Positions 38,786-48,456 of a DNA stretch of 53,432 nucleotides are shown here, piece by piece; the stretch's first letter is position 1, and each line of letters begins with the position of its first letter. The position numbers and the translations under genes are program-made. The DNA comes from Flavobacterium hydatis (GTDB lineage: Bacteria > Bacteroidota > Bacteroidia > Flavobacteriales > Flavobacteriaceae). The notes beneath the pieces were generated by a model that searched no databases, was not told where the DNA came from, and worked only from the letters and a program-made list of their open reading frames with translations. The stretch covers positions 1 to 53,432 of the forward strand of contig NZ_JPRM01000043.1 of NCBI RefSeq assembly GCF_000737695.1, given 5' to 3'.

Positions 38786-41425
38786 TTATTCTTCAGACTC
38801 TTCCTCTTCTTCTGAATCGTCTTCGTCCTCAACATCATCTTCGTCTTCATCATCGTCTTCAACAGTACCATCATCTTCAAGAACTTCTGAATCTGGTTTT
38901 ACTCTTTCGATAACACTCTCGATAACATTACCATCTTCGTCAACAATAACTTCTGCAACATCGTCTTTCATTACTTTTGTAACTGCTGCGATAGAATCTT
39001 TACCTTTAAGGTTAATTAATCGAACACCTTGCGTTGCACGACCCATTACACGTAAATCTTCAATGGCCATTCTAATTGTTAATCCAGATTTATTGATAAT
39101 CATTAAATCATCAGCATCTGTAACAGCATTAATAGAGATCAGTTTTCCTGTTTTTTCGGTAATGTTAAGAGTTTTTACTCCTTTACCTCCACGGTTGGTA
39201 ATTCTGTAAACATCTTCTCCATCATCATCAACTAATTTAGTACGTTTTCCGTATCCATTTTCAGTTACAACAAGAATTTGCGAATCGTTAACGTTGTCTT
39301 TATCAACAGTAACCATTCCAATTACTTCATCAGTTTCGTCTTTTAATGTAATTCCACGAACTCCTGAAGCTGTTCTTCCCATCGGACGAGTCTTAGTTTC
39401 TTCAAAACGAACTAATTTACCAGATTTAACAGCCAAGATAATTTGACTTTCTCCGTTAGTTAATTTTGCTTCAAGTAACTCATCTCCTTCTTTAATTGTA
39501 ATTGCAGCTACACCATTTACTCTAGGTTTAGAATATTTCTCTAAAGATGTTTTCTTAACCTGTCCTTGTTTAGTAACCATTACAAGGTTATGACTATTGA
39601 TATAATCTTTGTCTTTTAAGTCTTGTGTACAAATGAAAGCTTTTACTTTATCATCACTTTCAATGTTTACTAAGTTTTGGATAGCTCTACCTTTGGCAGT
39701 TTTACTTCCTTCTGGAATCTCGTAAACACGCATCCAGAAACATTTTCCTTTTTGCGTAAAGAACATCATATATTGGTGGTTGGTCGCTACGAACATATGC
39801 TCAAGGAAATCCTGATCTCTTGTTCCAGCACTTTTTTGTCCAACTCCACCTCTATTTTGTGTTTTGTATTCTGTTAAGTTTGTACGTTTAATATAACCCG
39901 CATGCGAAATTGTAATTACAACATTCTCATCGGCAATTAAATCTTCGATACTTACATCTCCTCCTGAATACTCAATTAATGAACGACGCGCATCTCCGTA
40001 TTTATCACGGATTTCGATAAGCTCTTCTTTAATCAAATTAGTTCTTAACTCTACATCTGCTAATAATGCTTTCAAATGCTCGATTAATTTCATTAACTCT
40101 TCGTATTCTGCTCTTAACTTGTCTTGTTCCAGACCTGTTAACTGACGTAAACGCATCTCAACAATAGCACGAGCCTGAATATCTGACAAACTAAATCTTT
40201 CGATCAATTTCTCACGAGCTTCTTCAGTATTTTTCGAACCTCTAATGATTGCAATTACTTCATCAATATTATCAGAAGCAATGATTAAACCTTCTAAGAT
40301 ATGTGCTCTTTCTTCTGCTTTACGCAATTCAAAACGAGTTCTACGAACTACAACATCGTGACGGTGCTCAATAAAATAATGAATCATATCTTTTAGATTC
40401 AACATTTGTGGGCGACCTTTTACTAATGCAATGTTATTTACACTAAAAGATGATTGTAATGATGTAAATTTATATAAGGTATTCAAAACTACGTTTGGCG
40501 TAGCGTCACGTTTCAGGATATAAACGATACGCATACCGTTTCTGTCAGATTCGTCACGGATATTTGCAATACCGTCAATTTTCTTATCGTTAACTAAATC
40601 AGCCGTACGTTTAATCATTTCGGCTTTGTTAACCTGATATGGAATCTCGGTAACAATAATACATTCTCTACCATCTACTTCTTCAAAACCAACTTTAGCA
40701 CGCATTACAATACGTCCTCTACCAGTTTTAAAAGCTTCACGAACACCTTCGTATCCATATATTATACCTCCTGTTGGAAAATCGGGAGCTTTAATATGAG
40801 TAATTAATTCGTCAATTTCAATATCGTTATTATCAAGATATGCTAATGTACCATTGATAACCTCAGTTAAGTTGTGTGGTGGCATATTAGTTGCCATACC
40901 AACTGCAATACCTGTTGCTCCGTTTACTAATAAAGTAGGAACTCTTGTAGGCATTACTTTTGGCTCATATAATGTATCGTCAAAGTTTAATTGAAAATCA
41001 ACTGTTTCTTTTTCGATATCTGCCATAATATCTTCAGATATCTTGCGCATTCTAGCCTCCGTATAACGCATTGCTGCAGGACTGTCTCCATCGACAGAAC
41101 CAAAGTTACCTTGACCATCTACTAATAAATAACGCATACTCCATTCCTGTGCCATACGAACCATTGCATCATAAACAGATGTATCTCCGTGTGGGTGATA
41201 CTTACCCAGAACCTCCCCTACGATTCTCGCAGATTTCTTGTGGGCAGATTTTGAAGTTACTCCTAAGTCATACATTCCGTAAAGAACTCTTCGATGCACT
41301 GGTTTCAAACCATCTCTAACATCAGGAAGAGCTCTCGATACAATAACCGACATCGAATAATCGATGTAAGCTGATTTCATTTCATCCTCTATGTTAATAG
41401 GAATTAACTTTTCTCCTTCAGACAT
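38786..41425 (-). CDS. gyrA: DNA gyrase subunit A
   Basis: GyrA cuts and rejoins DNA in the gyrase tetramer. The 879 residues have the active-site Tyr121 (MRYTEAR), the quinolone region HPHGDTSVYD with Thr82 and Asp86 (the natural residues as I know them in Flavobacterium psychrophilum), and a beta-pinwheel C-terminal domain. The GyrA-box place reads QNRGGVG near 525, not the classical QRRGGKG. The last about 35 residues are almost entirely acidic. It is divergent from clpC. Identification certain, and ParC is excluded by the full-length C-terminal domain and overall similarity to GyrA. Confidence 0.97.
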   Translation of the reverse strand: MSEGEKLIPINIEDEMKSAYIDYSMSVIVSRALPDVRDGLKPVHRRVLYGMYDLGVTSKSAHKKSARIVGEVLGKYHPHGDTSVYDAMVRMAQEWSMRYLLVDGQGNFGSVDGDSPAAMRYTEARMRKISEDIMADIEKETVDFQLNFDDTLYEPKVMPTRVPTLLVNGATGIAVGMATNMPPHNLTEVINGTLAYLDNNDIEIDELITHIKAPDFPTGGIIYGYEGVREAFKTGRGRIVMRAKVGFEEVDGRECIIVTEIPYQVNKAEMIKRTADLVNDKKIDGIANIRDESDRNGMRIVYILKRDATPNVVLNTLYKFTSLQSSFSVNNIALVKGRPQMLNLKDMIHYFIEHRHDVVVRRTRFELRKAEERAHILEGLIIASDNIDEVIAIIRGSKNTEEAREKLIERFSLSDIQARAIVEMRLRQLTGLEQDKLRAEYEELMKLIEHLKALLADVELRTNLIKEELIEIRDKYGDARRSLIEYSGGDVSIEDLIADENVVITISHAGYIKRTNLTEYKTQNRGGVGQKSAGTRDQDFLEHMFVATNHQYMMFFTQKGKCFWMRVYEIPEGSKTAKGRAIQNLVNIESDDKVKAFICTQDLKDKDYINSHNLVMVTKQGQVKKTSLEKYSKPRVNGVAAITIKEGDELLEAKLTNGESQIILAVKSGKLVRFEETKTRPMGRTASGVRGITLKDETDEVIGMVTVDKDNVNDSQILVVTENGYGKRTKLVDDDGEDVYRITNRGGKGVKTLNITEKTGKLISINAVTDADDLMIINKSGLTIRMAIEDLRVMGRATQGVRLINLKGKDSIAAVTKVMKDDVAEVIVDEDGNVIESVIERVKPDSEVLEDDGTVEDDDEDEDDVEDEDDSEEEEESEE

Positions 41426-41682
41426 AAGTTGTTATATTAAAAAATTATATTAGTTTCAAAACGTGCCAATATACGCCTTTTTGAAATTTTTGAGGGTATT
41501 TTCCCCTACTTATTTCAATGATTTATTAACAACTTTATTTTGCATTTTAGTTAATAATTTAAATCTTATTTAACTCATTTATTATTATTTTTTTCGTCCC
41601 TTAGCTGACATGAGTTTCTAATGGGTATGGTTTTTGTTTTTCATACACTAATTCACTAAATTTACAATACTAATTATATATT
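41426..41682. other. Divergent gyrA/clpC promoter region
   Basis: AT-rich spacer. On the minus strand TATATTGG near 41510 differs from TAnnTTTG at one place and could be the gyrA -7 element. No exact match was found for clpC. No gene was seen. Confidence 0.4.
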
Positions 41683-44229
41683 ATGGATGATAATTTTTCA
41701 CCAAGAGTAAAAGATGTTATTACCTACAGTAAAGAAGAAGCCTTAAGATTGGGTCACGACTTTATTGGTACTGAACATTTGATGCTAGGCATTTTAAGGG
41801 ATGGAAACGGAAAAGCCATTCATATATTAAATAACCTAGCAGTCGATTTAGAGCATTTACGTAGGAAGGTCGAAATACTGAGCCCTGCCAATCTTAGTGC
41901 CGAAGTTAATGTAGAGAAAAAAAACCTGCACCTCACACGTCAAGCAGAGAGAGCGCTAAAGACTACATTTCTAGAAGCCAAAGTATTCCAGAGTTCATCT
42001 ATTAGTACGGCACACTTGCTTTTATGCATCTTACGAAACGAAAACGATCCAACAACCAAGCTATTGAATAAACTAAAAATAGATTATGATATAGCTAAAG
42101 AACAATACTTAAATATGACTCCAAGCGAAGAAGAATTTTTAGAAAACTTGCCAAGAAACGAATCATATAATGATGATTCAGGACAAGATGACAGTCTTAA
42201 AGAAGGAAGTTTTAATAATCCAGCCAATAAGTCCAATAAAAAATCAAAAACACCTGTTTTAGATAATTTTGGGAGAGATTTAACAGAAATGGCAGAGGAA
42301 GGAAAACTAGATCCTGTTGTAGGACGTGAGAAAGAAATTGAACGCGTTTCGCAAATTTTAAGCCGTAGAAAAAAGAACAACCCTTTATTAATCGGTGAAC
42401 CTGGAGTAGGAAAATCTGCTATTGCCGAAGGACTAGCCTTGCGTATTGTACAGAAAAAAGTATCCCGTATCTTATTTCACAAACGTGTAGTTACCCTAGA
42501 CTTAGCAAGCCTTGTAGCAGGAACCAAATATCGTGGTCAGTTTGAAGAACGAATGAAAGCTGTAATGAATGAGTTAGAAAAAAATGATGATATCATCCTT
42601 TTTATCGACGAAATTCATACTATCGTTGGTGCTGGAGGTGCAACTGGATCTCTAGATGCTTCGAATATGTTTAAACCTGCCTTATCAAGAGGAGAAATCC
42701 AATGTATTGGAGCAACTACTCTTGACGAATACAGACAATATATAGAGAAAGACGGTGCTTTAGAAAGACGTTTCCAGAAAGTAATTGTAGAACCAACATC
42801 TGTTGAAGAAACAATTGCAATCTTAAATAACATTAAAGACAAATACGAAGATCACCATAATGTAACCTATACGCCAGAAGCAATTGAAGCTTGTGTAAAA
42901 TTAACAAACCGATATATGTCGGAGCGTTTCTTGCCAGACAAAGCGATTGATGCTCTTGACGAAGCTGGTTCTCGCGTACACATTACCAACATTGATGTTC
43001 CAAAACAAATTTTAGATTTAGAACGACAACTAGAGGAAGTACGTGAACTGAAAAACGTAGTTGTTAAAAAACAAAAATATGAAGAAGCAGCTAAACTTCG
43101 TGATGATGAAAAACGCATCGAAAAAGAATTAGCTGTAGCTCAAGAACAATGGGAAGAAGATTCTAAAAGTAATCGAATCCTTGTAACCGAAGATAATGTT
43201 GCCGATGTAGTGTCTATGATGACAGGAATTCCTGTAAACAGAATTGCACAAACAGAAAGCAACAAATTGGCTAAATTACCTGAATTAATTCAAGATAAAG
43301 TAATTGGTCAAAACGAAGCTGTTTTAAAAATTGCTCGTTCTATCCAACGTAACAGAGCTGGTCTTAAAGATCCGAACAGACCTATTGGATCATTCATTTT
43401 CTTAGGACAAACTGGTGTAGGTAAAACACAACTAGCAAAGGTTCTAGCAAAAGAATTATTCGATTCTGAAGATGCTTTAATACGTATTGACATGAGCGAA
43501 TACATGGAGAAATTTGCTATTTCTCGTTTAGTTGGAGCGCCTCCGGGATATGTAGGATACGAAGAAGGTGGACAATTGACTGAAAAAGTTCGTAGAAAAC
43601 CTTATTGTGTAGTACTTCTAGATGAGATAGAAAAAGCACATCCAGATGTATTCAACATGATGCTACAAGTACTTGATGATGGATATTTAACTGATAGTTT
43701 AGGTCGAAAAATTGACTTTAAAAACACTATAATTATCATGACTTCAAATGTTGGAGCAAGACAATTAAAAGATTTTGGTCAGGGAGTAGGATTCGGAACT
43801 GCTGCAAAAGTAGCTCAGGCCGATGAAAATTCTAAAAGCATTATCGAAAACGCCTTGAAAAAAACATTCGCACCAGAATTCTTAAACAGAATTGATGATG
43901 TAATTGTATTCAACAGTTTAGAGAAAAGCGATATTGATTTGATTATCGAAATCGAACTTAAAAAACTATACTTACGTGTAGAAGAGTTAGGTTACAAATT
44001 AAATCTTACTGATAAAGCCAAAGCGTTTATTGCAGACAAAGGTTTCGACAAGCAATTTGGAGCAAGACCGTTAAAAAGAGCGATTCAGAAATACGTTGAA
44101 GATATATTAGCAGAAGAAATAATTACTTCTAAAATTACTTCGGGCGATGAAATCTTAATTGATTTAAACGAAGAGTCTCAAGAACTTACTGTTGATGTTC
44201 ATAAAGCAGAAGAACCAACAAATCAATAA
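41683..44229 (+). CDS. clpC: ATP-dependent Clp protease ATP-binding subunit ClpC
   Basis: ClpC unfolds proteins for ClpP. The 848 residues have a double Clp N-domain (about 1-145), the first AAA+ module with Walker A GEPGVGKS (about 237-244), a middle region with a UVR-like QKYEEAAKLRD (about 465), and a second AAA+ module with Walker A GQTGVGKT (about 574-581) followed by the ClpB-type D2-small domain. The UVR-like insertion and the short middle domain fit ClpC rather than ClpB. No clpP lies nearby. It ends with a terminator hairpin. Identification firm. Confidence 0.95.
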   Translation: MDDNFSPRVKDVITYSKEEALRLGHDFIGTEHLMLGILRDGNGKAIHILNNLAVDLEHLRRKVEILSPANLSAEVNVEKKNLHLTRQAERALKTTFLEAKVFQSSSISTAHLLLCILRNENDPTTKLLNKLKIDYDIAKEQYLNMTPSEEEFLENLPRNESYNDDSGQDDSLKEGSFNNPANKSNKKSKTPVLDNFGRDLTEMAEEGKLDPVVGREKEIERVSQILSRRKKNNPLLIGEPGVGKSAIAEGLALRIVQKKVSRILFHKRVVTLDLASLVAGTKYRGQFEERMKAVMNELEKNDDIILFIDEIHTIVGAGGATGSLDASNMFKPALSRGEIQCIGATTLDEYRQYIEKDGALERRFQKVIVEPTSVEETIAILNNIKDKYEDHHNVTYTPEAIEACVKLTNRYMSERFLPDKAIDALDEAGSRVHITNIDVPKQILDLERQLEEVRELKNVVVKKQKYEEAAKLRDDEKRIEKELAVAQEQWEEDSKSNRILVTEDNVADVVSMMTGIPVNRIAQTESNKLAKLPELIQDKVIGQNEAVLKIARSIQRNRAGLKDPNRPIGSFIFLGQTGVGKTQLAKVLAKELFDSEDALIRIDMSEYMEKFAISRLVGAPPGYVGYEEGGQLTEKVRRKPYCVVLLDEIEKAHPDVFNMMLQVLDDGYLTDSLGRKIDFKNTIIIMTSNVGARQLKDFGQGVGFGTAAKVAQADENSKSIIENALKKTFAPEFLNRIDDVIVFNSLEKSDIDLIIEIELKKLYLRVEELGYKLNLTDKAKAFIADKGFDKQFGARPLKRAIQKYVEDILAEEIITSKITSGDEILIDLNEESQELTVDVHKAEEPTNQ

Positions 44230-44256
44230 TATAATTTATTTTTTATAACAAAATCT

Positions 44257-44290
44257 AAACCCGTTACGTTTTTTATAACATAACGGGTTT
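44257..44290 (+). terminator. Terminator after clpC
   Basis: AAACCCGTTA (44257-44266) and TAACGGGTTT (44281-44290) form a 10-bp stem with a 14-base loop, followed by ATTCTTT. Confidence 0.7.
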
Positions 44291-44331
44291 ATTCTTTATA
44301 TGAAATGAGTCAATTATTAAAAACAAATATT

Positions 44332-44339
44332 TACTTTTG
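44332..44339 (+). promoter_or_regulatory. Possible -7 promoter element
   Basis: TACTTTTG matches TAnnTTTG, 22 bases before the ATG of the RimK fusion gene. No -33 TTG was found. Confidence 0.4.
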
Positions 44340-44361
44340 ATTAAGTAAAACAAATCAAATT

Positions 44362-45732
44362 ATGCTTCAAAATAAAGTCATCCTAGGTAGCGAAGAATGG
44401 TGCTCATTTCCAGAATTGGGAATCCCTACAATTAAAGCACGTGTAGATTCGGGTGCAAAAACTTCGGCGATGCATGCCATTAACATAGCTCCTTTTATAA
44501 AAAATGATGCAAATTGGGTTAAGTTTGATATTAATCCGATACAAAACAATACAAAAACAATAATACATTGCGAAGCTCCTCTTGTAGACAAAAGGATCGT
44601 AAAAAGTTCTAGCGGATTTAGAGAGCAACGCTATGTTATACAAACCAGCTTAAAAATTGGTGATATTAAATGGCCTATAGAAATGACTTTGACCAATCGA
44701 GATTCGATGGGTTTCAGAATGCTTTTAGGTCGTGAAGCAATGAGCGGTAGAGTGCTTGTAGATCCTGAGGAAAAATATCTTTTAGGGCAACCAACTTCTG
44801 ACACCTTAAAAGAATTATATAAAAACTCTGAGAAAGCAAGTTCTGGTTTAAGAATTGGTCTTTTGGCTAGTAATCCTGAGTTATACAGCAACAAAAGAAT
44901 CATGGAAGCTGGCGAAATGCGAGGTCATGATATGCAATTTTTGAATATCAAAGAATGCTACATGAAACTTGATGCTAAAACTCCTGAGATTCATTATCGT
45001 GGCGGGAAAATTCTAAACGAATTTGACGCAATTATTCCGCGTATTCGTCCAAGTATTACCTTTTATGGTTGTGCCTTAACACGCCAGTTTGAAGCCATGA
45101 AGGTATTCTGTTTAAATTCCGCTTCAGCAATAACCCAATCACGTGATAAATTGTATTCTTTACAATTATTACTGCATAGCGGAATCGATATTCCGACAAC
45201 TGGTTTTGCTAATTCTCCTTTGGATACTGATGATTTAATAAAAATGGTTGGAGGTTCTCCTTTAATCGTAAAACTATTAGAAGGAACTCAAGGAAAAGGT
45301 GTTGTATTAGCAGAAACAAAAAAGGCTGCTGAGAGTGTTATAAATGCCTTTAAAAGCTTAAATGCCAACATTCTGGTACAAGAGTTCATTAAAGAAGCAA
45401 ATGGTAAAGATATCCGTTGTTTTGTAATTGACGGAAAAGTAGTTGCAGCTATTCAGCGTGAGGCTATGCCTGGCGAGTTTAGAGCAAATATTCACTTAGG
45501 CGGAACTGCATCAATATTAAAAATAACTAGCGAAGAAAAAAGAATTGCTATAAAAGCTGCCAAAGCAATGGATTTAAAAGTTGCTGGTGTAGATATTATA
45601 CGCTCATCAAAAGGACCTTTATTACTAGAAGTAAACTCTTCTCCTGGATTAGAAGGAATTGAAGGAGCTACAAATAAAGATGTTGCCAGTGAAATGATAA
45701 AAGCTATCGAAAAGAATTTTAAGCTTAGATAA
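44362..45732 (+). CDS. rimK: Retropepsin-like (RimB-type) domain fused to RimK ATP-grasp ligase
   Basis: 456 residues. The N-terminal about 150 form a retropepsin-like domain of the type annotated as ATP-dependent zinc protease / RimB: LGSEEWCSFPELGIPTIKARVDSGAKTSAMHA has the aspartic protease motif DSGA (29-32), and LLGREAM occurs near 130. From about 165 a RimK domain starts (GLRIGLLASNPELYSNKRIMEAGEMRGH), with the ATP-grasp part at about 250-455 (PLIVKLLEGTQGKGVVLAE, VQEFIKEANGKDIRCFVIDG, LLLEVNSSPGLEGIEGAT). RimK adds glutamate to ribosomal protein S6. In Pseudomonas the RimB-type protein is a separate partner of RimK; here the two are one chain. Both domains appear intact. Confidence 0.92.
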   Translation: MLQNKVILGSEEWCSFPELGIPTIKARVDSGAKTSAMHAINIAPFIKNDANWVKFDINPIQNNTKTIIHCEAPLVDKRIVKSSSGFREQRYVIQTSLKIGDIKWPIEMTLTNRDSMGFRMLLGREAMSGRVLVDPEEKYLLGQPTSDTLKELYKNSEKASSGLRIGLLASNPELYSNKRIMEAGEMRGHDMQFLNIKECYMKLDAKTPEIHYRGGKILNEFDAIIPRIRPSITFYGCALTRQFEAMKVFCLNSASAITQSRDKLYSLQLLLHSGIDIPTTGFANSPLDTDDLIKMVGGSPLIVKLLEGTQGKGVVLAETKKAAESVINAFKSLNANILVQEFIKEANGKDIRCFVIDGKVVAAIQREAMPGEFRANIHLGGTASILKITSEEKRIAIKAAKAMDLKVAGVDIIRSSKGPLLLEVNSSPGLEGIEGATNKDVASEMIKAIEKNFKLR

Positions 45733-45740
45733 GTTTCTTC

Positions 45741-45800
45741 CAGTCGCAGTTTACAGTCGCAGTAACCGATTACTGAGACTGATTACTGAATACTGCGACC
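45741..45800. repeat. CAGTCGCAGT repeat cluster
   Basis: CAGTCGCAGT occurs at 45741-45750 and 45754-45763, and the inverted ACTGCGAC at 45792-45799, with ATTACTGA repeated in between. It looks like an intergenic repeat that can fold back on itself. It is not a CRISPR: the units are too short and too few. Confidence 0.5.
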
Positions 45801-45831
45801 GAACACTATAACTAAAAACCGAATACAAAAA

Positions 45832-46344
45832 ATGAATCCATATCTCGATATTGTCATCCGCAGTGCTTCGGTTTACTTTTTTATGGTAATCGCATTACGT
45901 GTTTTTGGAAAAAAAGAATTATCTCAACTTAATACTGCCGATGTAATTCTGATATTATTAATTAGTAATGCTGTACAGAATGCAATGGTTGGCAGCGACA
46001 CTAGTCTTTTAGGAGGAATTGCCGCAGCAGCCGTATTGTTTATCATTAATTACATTCTGAAAAAGCTTACATACAAATACAAAACCCTACACAATCTTTT
46101 GCTCGAAAAACCCGAGGTTCTCATCCATAATGGTCATATCGATTTTAAATCGTTAAGTAAATTAAATATATCCTCGGATGAAATTGAAGAAGCTATGCGC
46201 GAGCACGGTGTAGAACACTATAAAGAGGTAAAATTAGCGATGTTAGAAATAGATGGCACAATAAGTATTATCTCGAAAGGTACTGATCATTTAAAACAAA
46301 CTATTTACAAACGAAAACACAATCATAAAAACTTTCAGAAATAA
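45832..46344 (+). CDS. DUF421 membrane protein (YetF-like)
   Basis: 170 residues. Two or three N-terminal membrane helices (about 9-27, 36-53, 58-75), with FGKKELSQLNTADVILILLISNAVQNAMVG typical of the DUF421 family, and a C-terminal soluble part of about 90 residues (KPEVLIHNGHIDFKSLSKLNISSDEIEEAMREHGVEHYKEVKLAMLEIDG). In Bacillus, YetF-family proteins are linked to spores; the role in this group is unknown. It follows the RimK fusion by 100 bases of repeat, so co-transcription is possible. Family firm. Confidence 0.9.
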   Translation: MNPYLDIVIRSASVYFFMVIALRVFGKKELSQLNTADVILILLISNAVQNAMVGSDTSLLGGIAAAAVLFIINYILKKLTYKYKTLHNLLLEKPEVLIHNGHIDFKSLSKLNISSDEIEEAMREHGVEHYKEVKLAMLEIDGTISIISKGTDHLKQTIYKRKHNHKNFQK

Positions 46345-46427
46345 TTAAAATTAAGTCGAAAGTTTAAAAGTCATAAAGTCAAAAGGATTAGCATCAATAA
46401 AACCAAATAGCTCAAACACAAAATAGT

Positions 46428-46823
46428 ATGCCAGCAATTTTAATAGAAGTTAGAAAAGACTATAACGAAGAAGAAGGTACTAAAATTATCGATGCAGTTC
46501 ATTCTGCAATGGTAGCAGCTTTTCAAATTCCACCTGAAGACAAAACCGTTAGACTTTTGGTTCATCCGCCACATAGATTTGCAGTTTCACCAACTAAAAC
46601 TCAACCTGAATTATACACTTTAATAAGCATTGATGCATTTTCGGGACGTTCTATTGATGCGAAAAGAAAATTATTTAGCGAAATCGTTAAAAACTTATCT
46701 GAATTAGGCATCCCAAAAGACCATATTTTAATTGTTGTTAGAGACAGCAAAAAAGAAAGCTGGGGTGTTCAAGGAGGACAATCCGCACATGATGTTGATT
46801 TAGGATTTAAAGTTGAAGTTTAA
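46428..46823 (+). CDS. Tautomerase family protein
   Basis: 131 residues starting MPAILIEVRK; after removal of the start methionine Pro1 would be the catalytic base of the 4-oxalocrotonate tautomerase / MIF superfamily. The rest consists of two beta-alpha-beta units (EGTKIIDAVHSAMVAAFQIPPEDKTVRLLVHPPHRFAV and DAKRKLFSEIVKNLSELGIPKDHILIVVRDS), a double-length monomer as in the tautomerase_3 or cis-CaaD-like groups. The substrate is unknown. It stands alone, with a strong terminator after it. Family firm. Confidence 0.88.
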   Translation: MPAILIEVRKDYNEEEGTKIIDAVHSAMVAAFQIPPEDKTVRLLVHPPHRFAVSPTKTQPELYTLISIDAFSGRSIDAKRKLFSEIVKNLSELGIPKDHILIVVRDSKKESWGVQGGQSAHDVDLGFKVEV

Positions 46824-46845
46824 AGTTTCAATACCTGAAAAATAT

Positions 46846-46888
46846 AAAAAGAGAGCATAATTTTCGATGAAAATTATGCTCTCTTTTT
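46846..46888. terminator. Two-way terminator
   Basis: AAAAAGAGAGCATAATTTT (46846-46864) and its exact complement at 46870-46888 form a perfect 19-bp stem with a 5-base loop between convergent genes. Confidence 0.95.
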
Positions 46889-46905
46889 ATATAATCGAAA
46901 TTACG

Positions 46906-48282
46906 TTAAGCATCAAGATCCAAGTCTTTAATTGTTGTATTAGTTAATCCGAACGGCTTAAGTCTGTGGTTTAGATTCACCAAAATATAATCTTGCTCTA
47001 CAGGAAACCTTTCTGCAATACTTTTATAATGCTTTAAAAGCTTCTTGTCCTCTACTCCTGATAAAGCTTGCAAAGCCGTATGAACAACTCGGTTCGATTG
47101 ATCATTTAATCCTATAATAAAAACATCTATATAATTTTCTTTATTACTTAACTGCCCAAGCATATAATATGTAGTAACCTTTATGCTTTCATCATTACTT
47201 TGAGTAAACGGAATTATAAGATAACTATAATCGATATTCATTTCTTTTAATAAATACACACAAAAACTAAACGTTTCGTCGTCATTTATTGTTTCTATAT
47301 TCGACTCAATTATTCCAAGCCAATCTGAACTTTTGCCTTTGGCATACCAAAACACAAATTGAAAAACATGCAATAAACTCACCTCTGCAAAATCTACTAA
47401 ATATGGATATGCACGTTCATAATCAAATTTAGTAAGTATCAGAAGTAACTCTTTTTTTATCTCGCCATTACTTATCTTGTACTCCTCTTCGATTATATCT
47501 AATATCTCAGAATCTAATTTTTGCTTTATTAAAATCCCTGTCAAACAATCACTCTTAATCTCAATATCATTAGTCGAAAAGTACATTTTTAGAATGTCTT
47601 GCAAAGAGCCTCCTATTCTATATCCAAACCATCCTGCATTATCCTGCATCAAATCACCCGAAATTACTTCGTCTAACCATCTTTCATACCAATCTAAAAA
47701 GTTTAATTCAAAAGTAAATTGAGGATTATACCTTTCATTATTAATATTTACAACTCTTCCTTTATATTCTCCATTTAAAACAATTGCATGATAACAAGAA
47801 CAACCTTGCTCACCAATAGGTAACAAACCTCCATATATCCTCCCTAATTCTTTCTCAAAATCTTCTTCAGAAATAGTATCATCTTCTATCTTTTCAGTTA
47901 AATCATCCCAATATTCATCTGACATTTTAGGATATAACACGCAATCATCTTTTAAATACTTCTCGGTATTTTCATAGATTAGTTCGTTTACATTCTTTCC
48001 TAGCGGATATATTCCGTAAAAAGGTCCTGCAGCCGAAGACGAGAATGATTCACCTCCATTTCCAACATTCATCAAAAATGCTTTATAACAATCAGGAAGC
48101 GCTACATTATATTTCGCCTCAAATTTTAAAATATCTTCTTTACTTACAACTTTTCCCAAGATATATTTATGACTTGAAGATCCAAATACTTTTAAATCTT
48201 TATCTATCGCTTTAACCTCAACTAACTTACTCTTAATCCTTTCTATTTGTTCAGTTACGAACTTATTATTCGATTCTTCCAT
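46906..48282 (-). CDS. SMI1/KNR4 (SUKH-like) protein with HEAT-like C-terminus
   Basis: 458 residues. The N-terminal part (about 35-200) resembles the SMI1/KNR4 domain: FEAKYNVALPDCYKAFLMNVGNGG (about 53-76) then GPFYGIYPLG and GLLPIGEQGCSCYHAIVLNGEYKGRVV. The C-terminal about 250 residues are helical repeats of HEAT type (SIKVTTYYMLGQLSNKENY, NRVVHTALQALSGVEDKKLLKHY). SUKH proteins often act as immunity proteins of toxin systems, but no toxin lies next to it, so that role is only a possibility. Stand-alone gene with terminators on both sides. Confidence 0.8.
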   Translation of the reverse strand: MEESNNKFVTEQIERIKSKLVEVKAIDKDLKVFGSSSHKYILGKVVSKEDILKFEAKYNVALPDCYKAFLMNVGNGGESFSSSAAGPFYGIYPLGKNVNELIYENTEKYLKDDCVLYPKMSDEYWDDLTEKIEDDTISEEDFEKELGRIYGGLLPIGEQGCSCYHAIVLNGEYKGRVVNINNERYNPQFTFELNFLDWYERWLDEVISGDLMQDNAGWFGYRIGGSLQDILKMYFSTNDIEIKSDCLTGILIKQKLDSEILDIIEEEYKISNGEIKKELLLILTKFDYERAYPYLVDFAEVSLLHVFQFVFWYAKGKSSDWLGIIESNIETINDDETFSFCVYLLKEMNIDYSYLIIPFTQSNDESIKVTTYYMLGQLSNKENYIDVFIIGLNDQSNRVVHTALQALSGVEDKKLLKHYKSIAERFPVEQDYILVNLNHRLKPFGLTNTTIKDLDLDA

Positions 48283-48365
48283 TTTAATCTTTATTCCTTC
48301 GTTCTATATTTAGAATAGAATAAATGTACTCTATTTTAGTTTTAGCACAAATTATTTCAACAAAC

Positions 48366-48403
48366 AAAAAGCTAGCTTCAATAAAGAAACTAGCTTTTTT
48401 TTT
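48366..48403. terminator. Terminator hairpin
   Basis: AAAAAGCTAG (48366-48375) pairs with CTAGCTTTTT (48390-48399), with a 14-base loop and flanking T run on the plus strand. It lies between two minus-strand genes; the most natural user is the phosphate transporter side or a plus-strand transcript, and the polarity is not clear. Confidence 0.55.
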
Positions 48404-48456
48404 ATAGTTTTAAAATATGATTTTGAATCTCACATTTCACAAATATGTTCTTACTA

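Noticed and set aside
45741..45800. Short repeats as a CRISPR array
   Set aside because: Units of 8-10 bases, partly inverted, with no regular spacers and no cas genes.
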